DNA from: Rhodospirillales bacterium
GTDB lineage: Bacteria; Pseudomonadota; Alphaproteobacteria; Rhodospirillales; WMHbin7
Reading direction: 5' to 3'
DNA: 64,000 bases
Assembly: GCA_016214125.1 (NCBI GenBank)
Contig: JACRPC010000042.1
Location: 1-64,000, forward strand
Below the pieces are notes generated by a model. It did no database searches. It was not told the DNA's origin and worked only from the letters and a program-made list of their open reading frames with translations. A program made the position numbers and the translations under genes. Numbering within the stretch: position 1 is the first letter of the stretch; each line of letters starts with the position of its first letter. Of the stretch, positions 23,616 through 33,080 are shown one piece after another.

Positions 23616-24758
23616 GTGATCCCGCTCACCATACCCAATCTGACCGGCAACGAAGCCCGCTACCTGGCCCAATGCATCGAGACGACCTTCGTCTCGTCGG
23701 TTGGGCCATTCGTCGAGCGCTTCGAGACCATGGTGGCCGAGGCCGCCGGCTCGGCCCAAGCGGTGGCAACCGCTTCGGGCACGACGGGCCTGCATGTCGC
23801 GCTGGTGGCGGTGGGCGTGCGGCCGGGCGATCTGGTGGTGCTGCCCAGCTTCACCTTCATCGCCAGCGCCAACGCCATCGCCCATGCCGGCGCCACGCCC
23901 TGGCTGTTCGACAGCGACGGAGCCAGTTGGACGCTTGATGCCGAGTTGCTGGCCCGCACCCTGGCCGGCGAGACCCAGCCGCAGGATGGCGGGGTCGTCC
24001 ACAAGGCTTCGGGCCGTCGCGTCGGCGCCATTCTTCCGGTGCACACGCTGGGCCTGCCCGCCGACATGGACGCCATCGTCACCAACGCCCGCGCCCTGGG
24101 CCTGCCGGTGGTGGCCGACGGCGCCGCCGCGCTGGGCGCCACCGAGAGGGGACGGCCGCCCGGCAAACTCGGCGCCGATCTCACCGTCTTCTCCTTCAAC
24201 GGCAACAAGACGGTGACCTCCGGGGGCGGCGGCGCGGTGGCGGGTGACGATCCGGCTCTGATGAAATTGGTGCGCCACCTCACCACCACGGCGCGGACCG
24301 GCGAGGATTACAGCCACGATCGGGTCGGCTTCAATTACCGCATGACCAATCTGGAAGCGGCGGTGGGCTGCGCCCAGATGGAGCGGCTAGCGGAATTCGT
24401 GGCCGCCAAGCGGCGCATTCGCGCCACCTATGATCGGGCTCTGACCGGCCGGCCGGGCGTGGGGTTGTTCCCCGAGCCGGGGCGCGTCCAAAGCGCCTGC
24501 TGGTTCTCGGGCCTTACCTTGGCGCCGCCGGCGCCTTCGCCCGAACGGGTACGCCAGGTGTTGCGCGAGGCTTCGATCGAGACCAGGCCCTTCTGGAAAC
24601 CGATGCACCGCCAGCCGCCCTTCGCCGATGTTCCCCGCACCGCCATGCCGGTCACCGACGATATCTGGAAGCGCATTCTCACCTTGCCTTGCTCGACCCA
24701 CTTGACCGCCGACGATCAGGCACGGGTGATTGCCGTTCTGGGCGAGGCGCTGGCGTGA
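23616..24758 (+). CDS. legC: DegT/DnrJ/EryC1/StrS aminotransferase (LegC-like)
   Basis: 380-residue PLP sugar aminotransferase, GTG start 12 bases after the dehydratase. FVSSVGPFVERFE is the family N-terminal motif, ASGTTGLHVAL is the phosphate-binding region, and VFSFNGNKTVTSGGGG carries the PLP Lys (about K198). LegC transfers an amino group to the 4-keto sugar made by the preceding dehydratase. The gene order dehydratase, aminotransferase, epimerase, synthase is that of legionaminic acid biosynthesis. Its stop overlaps the next start (GTGA). Confidence 0.85.
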   Translation: MIPLTIPNLTGNEARYLAQCIETTFVSSVGPFVERFETMVAEAAGSAQAVATASGTTGLHVALVAVGVRPGDLVVLPSFTFIASANAIAHAGATPWLFDSDGASWTLDAELLARTLAGETQPQDGGVVHKASGRRVGAILPVHTLGLPADMDAIVTNARALGLPVVADGAAALGATERGRPPGKLGADLTVFSFNGNKTVTSGGGGAVAGDDPALMKLVRHLTTTARTGEDYSHDRVGFNYRMTNLEAAVGCAQMERLAEFVAAKRRIRATYDRALTGRPGVGLFPEPGRVQSACWFSGLTLAPPAPSPERVRQVLREASIETRPFWKPMHRQPPFADVPRTAMPVTDDIWKRILTLPCSTHLTADDQARVIAVLGEALA

Positions 24759-25918
24759 AAAAGCGGCGCATCGCCTTGGTCACCGGCTCGCGCGCCGATT
24801 GGGGCCTGTTGGCCGGATTGGCGCGCCGCCTGGCGTCCGATCCGCGCTTCGACCTGCGGATTATCGCCACCGGTGCCCATCTGGAGCGCAAGCTGGGCCG
24901 AACTTTGGCCGAGATCGATCTGCCCATCGCTGCCCGGGTTCCAGCGCCGCAAAGGGACGACAGCAAGAAGGCGGCCGCACAGGCCACCGGAAAGGCGCTG
25001 GCGGGTTTCGCCGAGGCCTTCGAGCGCATGGCCCCCGAGATGGTGGTCGTGTTGGGCGACCGTTTCGAGATTTTCGCCGCCGCGGCCGCCGCCACGATGC
25101 TCTCCATCCCGATCGCCCATATCCATGGCGGCGAATTGACGCTGGGCGCGGTTGACGATGCGCTGCGCCACGCCATCACCAAAATGGCGCATCTGCATTT
25201 CACGGCCGCCAAACCCTATGCGCGCCGGGTTGTTCAAATGGGCGAATCGCCCAAGCTGGTGTTCGTGGCCGGTGCGCCTGGCGTCGACGCCATTGCCGAA
25301 GCTGATTTTATCGATTCCGCACGGTTGGGGCGCGATTTGGGCCTGGCGCTGCATCATCCGCTGCTCTTGGTCACCTATCATCCGGTCACCCAGCGCAAGG
25401 ATGACGAGGCCAAGGCGGTGGCGGCGCTCTTGAATGCGCTCGACCGTTTCCCCAAGGCGCGCATCGTGATGACCGGCGTCAACGCCGATCCGGGCCGCGC
25501 CAAAATTGCAAAGCGCCTTGCCGCCTACGCCGCCAAGCATGCGGACCGTGTGAGTCTGCATGCGTCCTTGGGCCAAAGGCGCTATCTCAGTGTCATGGCC
25601 CTGGCCGACGCCGTGATCGGCAACTCCTCGAGCGGCATCATCGAAGCGCCGGCTTTGGGCGTACCGACGATCGATATCGGCAACCGCCAGGGTGGACGTC
25701 TCAAGGCCCGATCGGTAATCGGGGTGGCGGAAAGCGCCCCGGCCATCGCCCGCGCCATCGCCCGCGCCCTCGATCCGGCTTTTCGCCGCTCCGTTCGCCG
25801 CCAGATGTTACCCTATGGCGGGCCCGGCGCCGCGGCGCGCATGCAGGCCATTCTGGCCGCCACCGATTGGTCCAAACTGTCGCCCAAGCCCTTTCACGAT
25901 CTGAGGTCAAGCCGATGA
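24755..25918 (+). CDS. legG: Hydrolysing NDP-N-acetylated-sugar 2-epimerase (NeuC/LegG-like)
   Basis: 387 residues from GTG 24755. The N-terminus RRIALVTGSRADWGLL, GDRFEIFAAAAAAT, HIHGGELTLGAVDDALRHAI and GNSSSGIIEAPALG are the signatures of NeuC/LegG-type epimerases. It releases the nucleotide and inverts C-2, giving a free 2,4-diacetamido-2,4,6-trideoxymannose-type sugar for the NeuB-type synthase encoded next. Overlaps both neighbours by 4 bases, indicating coupled expression. Confidence 0.88.
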   Translation: MKKRRIALVTGSRADWGLLAGLARRLASDPRFDLRIIATGAHLERKLGRTLAEIDLPIAARVPAPQRDDSKKAAAQATGKALAGFAEAFERMAPEMVVVLGDRFEIFAAAAAATMLSIPIAHIHGGELTLGAVDDALRHAITKMAHLHFTAAKPYARRVVQMGESPKLVFVAGAPGVDAIAEADFIDSARLGRDLGLALHHPLLLVTYHPVTQRKDDEAKAVAALLNALDRFPKARIVMTGVNADPGRAKIAKRLAAYAAKHADRVSLHASLGQRRYLSVMALADAVIGNSSSGIIEAPALGVPTIDIGNRQGGRLKARSVIGVAESAPAIARAIARALDPAFRRSVRRQMLPYGGPGAAARMQAILAATDWSKLSPKPFHDLRSSR

Positions 25919-26985
25919 GCGTGTTCGTGATTGCCGAGGCTGGGGTCAACCATGACGGCGATGTTGAGCGCGCCCGGGCGCTGATCGACGCTGCGGTGCG
26001 CGCCGGCGCCGATGCGGTCAAGTTCCAGACCTTCAAGTCGGAAGAGCTGGTGGCGCGCGACGCCGCCAAGGCCGAATACCAGAAGCGCACCACCGGCGCC
26101 GAGGAAGACCAGTTGGCGATGCTGATGCGCCTGGAGCTGGACCGCGACGCTCATCATCGGCTGATTGCCCATTGCCGCGAGCAGGGCATCGCCTTCCTCT
26201 CCTCTCCCTTCGATCTGGCGAGTGTCGCCTTCCTCAAGGACGAGCTTGGATTGGACACGCTGAAGATTGCTTCGGGCGAGATTACCAATGCGCCCCTACT
26301 TTTGGAGGCGGCGCGTGGTGGCACCGCCATCATCCTCTCGACCGGCATGAGCAGCCAAGACGAGGTCGAGGAGGCGCTGGGCGTGCTGGCTTATGGTTAT
26401 CTCGAACCGGCGCGCCGCCCGGGCCGCGATTCCTTTCAACAGGCCTTCGCCAGCGCCGAAGGCCGGGCGGCGCTGGCCGATAGGGTAACGCTGCTCCATT
26501 GCACCACCGAATATCCGGCGCCGATCGAGGATGCCAATTTGCGCGCCATCGAAATCCTGCGCCAGGCCTTCAACTTACCGGTCGGCCTCTCTGACCACAC
26601 GCCGGGCGTGCTGGCCAGCGTCGCGGCGGTGGCGCTGGGCGCCACGGTGATCGAGAAGCACATCACGCTCGACCGGAACTCACCCGGCCCCGATCATGCC
26701 GCTTCGCTCGATCCCCAGGGTTTTGCCGAGTTGGTCGAGTCGATCCGCGCCACCGAGGCCGCGTTGGGCGACGGCGTCAAGGAACCGCGTCCCAGCGAAA
26801 TGGGCAACCGCGCCGTGGCGCGCAAGGCGCTGCGGGCGCGCTCGGCTATCGTCAAGGGCCAATCCTTCACCGCCGACAATTTGGCGGCGCTACGCCCGGG
26901 CGACGGGCTGTCGCCGATGGATTGGTGGGAGCGCCTAGGCCGACCCGCCACCCGCGCCTACGCGCCCGGCGAGGCGATCGAATGA
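25915..26985 (+). CDS. legI: Legionaminic/N-acetylneuraminic acid synthase (NeuB/LegI)
   Basis: 356 residues. The NeuB TIM barrel starts FVIAEAGVNHDGDVERA, has VKFQTFKSEEL, SSPFDLASV, KIASGEI, STGMSS, HCTTEYPAP, GLSDHT and IEKHITLDR. A C-terminal SAF antifreeze-like domain follows (RALRARSAIVKGQSFTADNLAALRPG). It condenses phosphoenolpyruvate with the six-carbon sugar to give the nine-carbon nonulosonate. The context (LegB, LegC, LegG) points to a legionaminic-type product rather than Neu5Ac. Overlaps flanking genes by 4 bases. Confidence 0.9.
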   Translation: MSVFVIAEAGVNHDGDVERARALIDAAVRAGADAVKFQTFKSEELVARDAAKAEYQKRTTGAEEDQLAMLMRLELDRDAHHRLIAHCREQGIAFLSSPFDLASVAFLKDELGLDTLKIASGEITNAPLLLEAARGGTAIILSTGMSSQDEVEEALGVLAYGYLEPARRPGRDSFQQAFASAEGRAALADRVTLLHCTTEYPAPIEDANLRAIEILRQAFNLPVGLSDHTPGVLASVAAVALGATVIEKHITLDRNSPGPDHAASLDPQGFAELVESIRATEAALGDGVKEPRPSEMGNRAVARKALRARSAIVKGQSFTADNLAALRPGDGLSPMDWWERLGRPATRAYAPGEAIE

Positions 26986-27629
26986 ATCTCGACCGACCGA
27001 TTCTGATCATCGGTGCCGGCGGCCACGCCAAAGTGGTGGCCTCGACGCTTAAGCGCCTTGATGCCGAAGTGATGGGGCTGGTGGATGCCGACCCGGCGCG
27101 GCATGGCCAGCGGGTGCTGGGCTTCCTGGTGCTGGGCGGCGACGAATGGGTGATGGGCCGCGATCCGAACAGCCTTCACCTGGTCAACGGCATCGGCTCG
27201 GTCGGCCGGCCCGGATTGCGCCGCGATCTTTTCCTGCGCCTGAAGGCCAAAGGTTTTCAGTTTGCCAGTCTGGTCGATCCCACCGCCATTGTGGCCGAGG
27301 AGGTGGCTTTGGACGAGGGCGCGCAAGTGCTGGCGGGTGCGGTCCTTCAACCCGGCACGCGGCTGGGCGCCAACGTCATCGTCAACACCCGGGCCTCGGT
27401 CGATCACGATTGCCTGATCGGCGCCCACGTCCATATCGCACCCGGAGCGGTGTTGTCGGGTTCGGTGGCGGTGGGCGATTTCGTTCATATCGGCACCGGT
27501 GCCTCGATCAAGCAGGGCGTGCGGATCGGGTCCGGCGCCGTGGTCGGCATCGGCGCCGCCGTCACCCGCGACGTCGCACCCGACACCACCGTGACCGGCG
27601 TCCCCGCCCGTTCCCTTGGCATGAGCTGA
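26982..27629 (+). CDS. Sugar O/N-acetyltransferase (NeuD/PglD/LegH-like, left-handed beta-helix)
   Basis: 215 residues. The N-terminal Rossmann-like domain ILIIGAGGHAKVVASTL is typical of PglD and NeuD. Hexapeptide repeats fill the C-terminal half (VLAGAVLQPGTRLGANVIVN, then DHDCLIGAHVHIAPGAVLSG and VHIGTGASIKQGVRIGSGAVVGIGAAV). It uses acetyl-CoA to N-acetylate the 4-amino sugar produced by LegC, or O-acetylates the nonulosonate. Overlap with the synthase gene is ATGA. Confidence 0.83.
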   Translation: MNLDRPILIIGAGGHAKVVASTLKRLDAEVMGLVDADPARHGQRVLGFLVLGGDEWVMGRDPNSLHLVNGIGSVGRPGLRRDLFLRLKAKGFQFASLVDPTAIVAEEVALDEGAQVLAGAVLQPGTRLGANVIVNTRASVDHDCLIGAHVHIAPGAVLSGSVAVGDFVHIGTGASIKQGVRIGSGAVVGIGAAVTRDVAPDTTVTGVPARSLGMS

Positions 27630-27631
27630 CC

Positions 27632-28684
27632 ATGGCTGATTGGAAGAAGACCCTGCTCGGCAAAGGCGCATCGCTGGCCGAGGCGATACGCGTTCTCGAA
27701 GGAACGCCTTACAAGATCTGTCTGGTCGTCGACGATCGCCAACGCTTGTTGGGCACGATCACCGACGGCGACGTCCGCCGCGCCATTCTGCGCGGGCTTT
27801 CCCTCGACGCGCCGGCGGACAACGCCATGAAGGCGACACCGACCACCGGCGTGCTGGGCGATACGCCCGAGACCTTGCACGAATTGATGGTTCGGCTTGA
27901 TCTCGGCCAGATTCCCCTGCTCGACGCCCAGGGCCGGGTGGCCGGCCTGGCGACCGGCAAATCGCTGCCCCATGCCGGCGACCCCAGGGAGAATTGGGTG
28001 GTGCTGATGGCGGGCGGGCTTGGCAATCGCTTGCGTCCGCTGACCGAGGACGTTCCCAAACCTCTCTTGAACGTCGGGCGAAAGCCCTTGCTCGAGACCA
28101 TTCTGGAAACCCTGCGCAGCCACGAATTCCGCAATTTCTACATCGCCGTCAATTACAAGGCCGAGATGATCAAGGACCATTTCGGCGACGGCGGCAAATG
28201 GAAGTGCACCATTCGCTATCTGGAGGAGAACGATCGCCTGGGCACGGCGGGCGCGCTGGGCCTGATCGACGAACGCCCGACCAATCCTTTGCTGGTCATG
28301 AATGGCGACGTCCTCACCAACGTCGATTTTTCGAGCCTGCTCGACTTTCACGAAGAGCATCGCTCGCAAGCCACGATGTGCGTGCGCGAATTTGATTTCC
28401 AGGTGCCCTACGGCGTGGTGACGATCGAGGATCATCGCATCACCGGCATCGTCGAGAAGCCGGTGCACAGTTTCTTCGTCAACGCGGGCATCTACGTTGT
28501 CGATCCCGCCTTGCTCGATCTCGTTCCCCGTACCGGCGCCTTCGACATGCCGGACTTGTTCGCCAAAGCCCTGGAGCGCGGGATGCCGACCGCCGCCTTC
28601 CCCATCCGGGAATATTGGACCGATATCGGACATATCGACGACTTCCACCGCGCCAACGGCGACTACACACGATTCTTCGAGTAA
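27632..28684 (+). CDS. CBS-domain sugar-phosphate nucleotidyltransferase (PtmE-like)
   Basis: 350 residues. Residues about 12-115 form a CBS pair (VVDDRQRLLGTITDGDVRRAI, then PLLDAQGRVAGLATGKS). The nucleotidyltransferase begins near 123 with VLMAGGLGNRLRPLT and PKPLLNVG. The fusion is diagnostic of PtmE, the glucosamine-1-phosphate guanylyltransferase of Campylobacter legionaminic acid biosynthesis. This suggests a GDP- rather than UDP-linked start to the pathway. Two bases separate it from the preceding stop. Confidence 0.83.
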   Translation: MADWKKTLLGKGASLAEAIRVLEGTPYKICLVVDDRQRLLGTITDGDVRRAILRGLSLDAPADNAMKATPTTGVLGDTPETLHELMVRLDLGQIPLLDAQGRVAGLATGKSLPHAGDPRENWVVLMAGGLGNRLRPLTEDVPKPLLNVGRKPLLETILETLRSHEFRNFYIAVNYKAEMIKDHFGDGGKWKCTIRYLEENDRLGTAGALGLIDERPTNPLLVMNGDVLTNVDFSSLLDFHEEHRSQATMCVREFDFQVPYGVVTIEDHRITGIVEKPVHSFFVNAGIYVVDPALLDLVPRTGAFDMPDLFAKALERGMPTAAFPIREYWTDIGHIDDFHRANGDYTRFFE

Positions 28685-28697
28685 CGGAGCCTGCCGA

Positions 28698-30017
28698 ATG
28701 GACCGCTTACCCCGCCGTCTTTCGGTCGATCTCGCGCCCTTCAAAGCCGAGAACGGCCCGCACGCCACGCGCTACGGCCTTCCGGAGGCGGTGCGCTTTT
28801 GCACGCGCTGCGTTATTTCCAACCAGCGCCCCAATTCGGCGCCGGAATTCGCCACCAAGGCCGACAGCCTGAAGACCACCATCCGCTTCGATGCCGAAGG
28901 TGTCTGCGACGCCTGCCGTGCCGCCGAGGTGAAAGCCAAGACCGACTGGAGCCAGCGCGAGAAGGAATTGCGCGATCTGTGCGACCGCCATCGCCGCCAG
29001 GACGGTCGCTACGATTGCCTGGTGCCCGGCTCAGGCGGCAAGGACAGCTTCTACGCCGCCCATATCCTCAAATACAAATACGGCATGCATCCGCTCACCG
29101 TCACTTGGGCGCCGCACATCCACACCGATTGGGGCTGGCGCAACTTCCAGAACTGGATTCACGCCGGCTTCGACAACATCCTGTCGACGCCCAACGGCAA
29201 GGTGCATCGGCTGCTGACCCGCCTGGCGCTTGAAGTGCTGTTCCATCCCTTCCAGCCCTTCATTCTGGGCCAGAAATCGATCGCGCCCAAGATGAGCGTG
29301 CTTTACAACATCCCGCTGGTCTTTTACGGCGAGAACGAGGCCGAGTATGGCAATCCGGTCGACGACAACACGAGCGCCAAGCGCGACTGGACCTATTTCA
29401 CCGCCCCCGATCCGGCCGCGATTCATTTGAGCGGCGTCTCGGTCAAGGACCTCAAGGCCCGCTTCGGCATCGAGGACAACGATCTCGCCCCCTATCTGCC
29501 CGCCGATCCGGCGGCGATGCAGCGCACCGGCACCGAGGTTCATTATCTCGGCTATTACCTCAAATGGCATCCGCAGAGCTGCTATTACTACTCGGTCGAA
29601 CACGGCAATTTCGAAGCCAGCCCCGAACGCACGCCCGGCACCTATTCGAAATACAATTCGATCGACGACCGCGTGGACGATCTTCACTACTACACCACCC
29701 ACGTCAAATTCGGCATCGGCCGAGCCACCTACGACGCCGCCCAGGAAATCCGCTCGGGCGACATCACCCGCGACGAGGGGGTTGCGCTGGTCAAGCGCTA
29801 TGACGGCGAATTTCCCGAGCGCTTTTTCAGCCAACTGATGGACTATGTGAGCCTGCCGGCCGAACAGTTCCCCGAAGCCGCCCGGATGTTCGAGCAGCCG
29901 ATTCTCGACCGCGCCTATTTCAACCATCTGGCCGACCGGTTCCGCTCGCCCCATCTGTGGGCCTACGAAAACGGCGCCTGGCGGCTGCGCAAGACGGTAT
30001 GGGATCGTTTGGGATGA
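28698..30017 (+). CDS. N-acetyl-sugar amidotransferase (WbpG/PseA/PtmG-like)
   Basis: 439 residues. A zinc-finger-like pair (CTRCVISNQRP at about 35, then GVCDACR at about 70) precedes a PP-loop ATP pyrophosphatase motif (VPGSGGKDSFYAA, about 109-121). These enzymes convert an N-acetyl group to an acetamidino group, using ammonia from a HisH/HisF-like pair. HisF-like and HisH-like genes are at 40119 and 42384, inside the inserted block. Product: probably an acetamidino-legionaminic acid. ACGGAG lies 8 bases before the ATG. Stop overlaps the next start (ATGA). Confidence 0.87.
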   Translation: MDRLPRRLSVDLAPFKAENGPHATRYGLPEAVRFCTRCVISNQRPNSAPEFATKADSLKTTIRFDAEGVCDACRAAEVKAKTDWSQREKELRDLCDRHRRQDGRYDCLVPGSGGKDSFYAAHILKYKYGMHPLTVTWAPHIHTDWGWRNFQNWIHAGFDNILSTPNGKVHRLLTRLALEVLFHPFQPFILGQKSIAPKMSVLYNIPLVFYGENEAEYGNPVDDNTSAKRDWTYFTAPDPAAIHLSGVSVKDLKARFGIEDNDLAPYLPADPAAMQRTGTEVHYLGYYLKWHPQSCYYYSVEHGNFEASPERTPGTYSKYNSIDDRVDDLHYYTTHVKFGIGRATYDAAQEIRSGDITRDEGVALVKRYDGEFPERFFSQLMDYVSLPAEQFPEAARMFEQPILDRAYFNHLADRFRSPHLWAYENGAWRLRKTVWDRLG

Positions 30018-30814
30018 CCTATTCGTTTCACGACTTGGTCGGTGCCTACGAAGCGCTGGGCCTCGCTGCGGGCGATACGGTGTTGGCGACCGGTAATCTT
30101 GGGCGGCTGATGGCCTTCGAGGAGCCGGGCAAAGAGGCGGTTCTTGCCGCACATTTGCGGGCTTTGACGGATATTATCGGCCCCCATGGAACGTTGGTGG
30201 TGCCGACCGCTAGCACGGATTTGTGCAACACCGACACACCGTTTGACTTGCTGATGACGCCTACGCATCTTGGCCCGTTTTGCGAATATGTCCGTACCCA
30301 GCCAGGGGCGCTGAGAAGCTTTCATCCTTTCGTATCGTATGCCGCTTTGGGAACCGATGCGGCGGAGATTACCCAGAACGTCTCGCGGCATGCCTTTGGC
30401 ATGGAGACGCCCGAAGATCGGCTCGTCCGGCGCAACGCCTGGCACATCTCAATCGGCCTGCATTCCCGCTTCACGACCGCCACCAACCATCATGTTGAGA
30501 TGGTGATGGGCGTACCCTATCGCTACGTTCGCGAGTACGAACATCCTGTGGTCCGCGAAGGCGAGGTGCGGCGCGAGTTGTTCTACCTTCATGTGCGGTA
30601 TATGGCCGCCGACGTCGAGCGCGATTATAACGCGCGAATCTTCGAGCGCTTTGAGCCCGATCATCCCTTGCGCCGAGCCGCTGTTGGACGAGGAACTCTC
30701 TACGCCTATCGAATCGGCGAGTTTTTTTCATTCATGACCAAGGCGCTTGCCGAAGACATCTATCTTTGGACACACCGCCCGCCGAAGCCGGACATTTATC
30801 GCAGCTTGATGTAG
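30014..30814 (+). CDS. AAC(3)-family N-acyltransferase
   Basis: 266 residues of the aminoglycoside N3-acetyltransferase-like superfamily. The signature is GPHGTLVVPTAS, then THLGPFCEYVRTQPGALRSFHPFVSYAALG, then MGVPYRY. Members in polysaccharide clusters N-acylate sugar amines using acyl-CoA or carrier-bound acyl groups. Next to it lie a sulfolactate-synthase-like gene, an acyl-AMP ligase and an acyl carrier protein, so it is the best candidate to transfer the activated acyl group to a sugar amine. First gene of a less GC-rich block. Overlaps the amidotransferase gene by 4 bases. Confidence 0.8.
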   Translation: MTYSFHDLVGAYEALGLAAGDTVLATGNLGRLMAFEEPGKEAVLAAHLRALTDIIGPHGTLVVPTASTDLCNTDTPFDLLMTPTHLGPFCEYVRTQPGALRSFHPFVSYAALGTDAAEITQNVSRHAFGMETPEDRLVRRNAWHISIGLHSRFTTATNHHVEMVMGVPYRYVREYEHPVVREGEVRRELFYLHVRYMAADVERDYNARIFERFEPDHPLRRAAVGRGTLYAYRIGEFFSFMTKALAEDIYLWTHRPPKPDIYRSLM

Positions 30815-30825
30815 AGGAGGTGTTG

Positions 30826-31572
30826 GTGCTCGAACTTCCCGCTCGTACGGTCAAACCCCGCGTCACCGGTCTGACGTGCATCAACGACACCGGCACGCCT
30901 TGCGGCGAGCTGGCCGACCGATTGGCCGACTATGGTAGCTTGGTGGACATCGTCAAGCTGGGGATCGGCAGCGCCTATGTCACCCCCAATCTGGACCGGA
31001 AACTCGATTTGTACCGGCGCTACGCGATTCCCGTCTATTTCGGTGGGACCTTGTTCGAGAAGTTCTATCATCAAAACAAGCTCAATGCCTATTTGGACTA
31101 TCTCCGGAAGCGCGACATCCATCATATCGAGATATCCAACGGAACGATCGAGCTTCCGTTGGACCAGCGCGTGGCGTTGACAAAGCAGGTCAAGGGGGAA
31201 TTCATCGTTATTGCCGAGGTTGGATGCAAGGATCAACAAACGATCATGCCACCCTCGCAGTGGATCAAGGAGATGAAGGCGCTTTTGGAGGCCGGCGCGG
31301 CTTATGTCATCGCCGAGGGCCGTGATTCGGGAACCGCCGGCATCTATCGCGAAAGCGGCGAAATCCGCTCTGGCTTGGTTAGCGATATTCTGGATTCGGT
31401 GGGTGGGGAGCGCGTGATCTTCGAGGCTCCGAAGGCCCGCGATCAGATGTTTCTGGTCAAGCTGGCTGGTAGCAACGTCAATCTCGGCAATATCCATTGG
31501 CAGGATGTCCTCGTCCTTGAGACCGAGCGCCAGGCTTTGCGTTACGAGACCTTTCACATCGGTACGACGTGA
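30826..31572 (+). CDS. Phosphosulfolactate synthase family (ComA-like)
   Basis: 248 residues. It has the family stretches VDIVKLGIGSAYV, VYFGGTLFEKF, HIEISNGTIELP, IAEVGCK, YVIAEGRDSG, VIFEAPKARDQ and GSNVNLGNI, corresponding to archaeal ComA VKFGWGTS, YPGGTLFE, EISDGS, LTEVGKK, VIIEGRESG, VIFEAP and SSVNLANI. ComA joins sulfite to phosphoenolpyruvate, giving (R)-phosphosulfolactate, normally for coenzyme M. GTG at 30826 was chosen because AGGAGG at 30815-30820 is 5 bases before it. No other coenzyme M genes are present, so a glycan or acyl-group role is inferred. A different nucleophile cannot be excluded. Confidence 0.82.
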   Translation: MLELPARTVKPRVTGLTCINDTGTPCGELADRLADYGSLVDIVKLGIGSAYVTPNLDRKLDLYRRYAIPVYFGGTLFEKFYHQNKLNAYLDYLRKRDIHHIEISNGTIELPLDQRVALTKQVKGEFIVIAEVGCKDQQTIMPPSQWIKEMKALLEAGAAYVIAEGRDSGTAGIYRESGEIRSGLVSDILDSVGGERVIFEAPKARDQMFLVKLAGSNVNLGNIHWQDVLVLETERQALRYETFHIGTT

Positions 31573-33080
31573 GCGCGACTCTCCATCGGCTTTTTGAGGC
31601 CCACGCAAGATCACGGGCGGCGACCCCGTTTATTTTGAGTCGGCATTCGGCTCTCACCTATGGCGACGTGTCCGATCGTGTCGCCAGCGTGCAGGCCAGC
31701 CTACGGACGCGCGGGATAGAACCGGGTGATCATGTTGCGCTTTGCTTGGATCGCAAGGCTGATTTTGTCGTTGGCCTCTTGGCCGTGCTGGGTATCGGAG
31801 CGGTTGCCGTTCCCATCGACACCCGCGACGGTGATGGGCAAGCTTGGTTGTTGCGGCATTCCGAGGTCCGTCTCGTCCTGCACGACGATGCGCTGGTGCC
31901 TGGCACGGCCGAGCGGGCGGGCGTACCAGGCCAGGCGTTTCTTGCCGCGCCGGAGAGCGCGGACGCAAATGGCCGCACAATGGCCGCAGTCGATTGCAAC
32001 GAATCAACGCCGGCAGCGATTTTGTACACCTCCGGCACCCAGAACCAGCGCAAAGGCGTAATCTTGTCGCATGCCAACCTCGTTGCCCCGGCCCGATATA
32101 TGAACTCCTTTATGGGCGTCGACTCCTCGATCGTCGAATATGTCTCGTCGCCGCTTGAGCATGCCTTCGGCTTTGGTCGCCTTCGGTGCGTGATCGTTGC
32201 CGGTGGCGGCATGGTCTTTGACGATGGTTCGTTCAACGCCGCGCGCCTTCTGGCGTCGATGCGCAGTGTGGCGGTCAACGCTTTGTCGGGCGTAGCGGCC
32301 AGCGTGGCGCTCTTGGTCGAGCGCGCCCTGGCTGAACTGGCGCCGTTCTCCCATCGCCTTCGTTGGATGGAGATCGGAAGCCAAAGCCTGCAGCGCGATC
32401 ATAAGATCGCGCTGGCGAAGCTTTTTCCCAAGGCATGCCTGGTTCAGAACTACGGTATGACCGAGGCGGTTCGCTGTACGATGGTGGATTTCGGCCATGA
32501 CCCCGAACGTCTGGTAACCTGTGGGCGCGCAAGCCCGGGGACTGGCATCCGCATTCGTGGCGAGAACGGCGAGCCCGCACCGGTTGGTCAGTCGGGTGTG
32601 ATCGAAGTCAGGGGACCGCAGGTAGCCCTTGGCTATTGGCGTGCGCAACCGCTCTGGGATGCGCGCTTGAGCCAAGGCTGGTTCGAATCCGACGATGTTG
32701 GCTTCCTTGATGTCGATGGCTATCTTCATTACGTCAGCCGCCGCGATGATCTAATTAATCTCGGCGGCGAGAAGATCTCGCCCTTGGATCTTGAGAACGC
32801 TTTTCGGTCCGCCCTTGAGGGCGTTGAATTCGCGGTATGCGGAATCGATGACCCCGAACGCCTGCGCGGTGAAGTTCCGATTCTGTGCCTGAAGCGGGCG
32901 CCCGAAGCCATAGCCGACTGGTCCGAACTCAGGCGACGCTTGATCGGTTGCGTCGCCAACCGATTTTTGCCACGGGCGGCCTATCTTGTCGATCCACTCC
33001 CGAGGACCGCGCTCGGAAAGATTCAACGCCGTAAGCTGCGCCATTTGGTGGAAGCTGGACAGGTTCGTCTGTGGAGTTGA
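31569..33080 (+). CDS. Acyl-AMP ligase (ANL superfamily, DltA/acyl-CoA-synthetase-like)
   Basis: 503 residues. The P-loop motif ILYTSGTQNQRKGV (near 151-164; a variant of YTSGTTGxPKG), then NYGMTEAVRC, WFESDDVGFLDVDGYLHYVSRRDDLI and the C-terminal catalytic Lys region RTALGKIQRRKLR. It activates a carboxylic acid as acyl-AMP and loads it on a carrier or CoA. An acyl carrier protein is encoded at 35316 and a sulfolactate synthase-like gene ends inside its start (GTGA), so the substrate may be sulfolactate or a related hydroxy acid. Confidence 0.82.
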   Translation: MSATLHRLFEAHARSRAATPFILSRHSALTYGDVSDRVASVQASLRTRGIEPGDHVALCLDRKADFVVGLLAVLGIGAVAVPIDTRDGDGQAWLLRHSEVRLVLHDDALVPGTAERAGVPGQAFLAAPESADANGRTMAAVDCNESTPAAILYTSGTQNQRKGVILSHANLVAPARYMNSFMGVDSSIVEYVSSPLEHAFGFGRLRCVIVAGGGMVFDDGSFNAARLLASMRSVAVNALSGVAASVALLVERALAELAPFSHRLRWMEIGSQSLQRDHKIALAKLFPKACLVQNYGMTEAVRCTMVDFGHDPERLVTCGRASPGTGIRIRGENGEPAPVGQSGVIEVRGPQVALGYWRAQPLWDARLSQGWFESDDVGFLDVDGYLHYVSRRDDLINLGGEKISPLDLENAFRSALEGVEFAVCGIDDPERLRGEVPILCLKRAPEAIADWSELRRRLIGCVANRFLPRAAYLVDPLPRTALGKIQRRKLRHLVEAGQVRLWS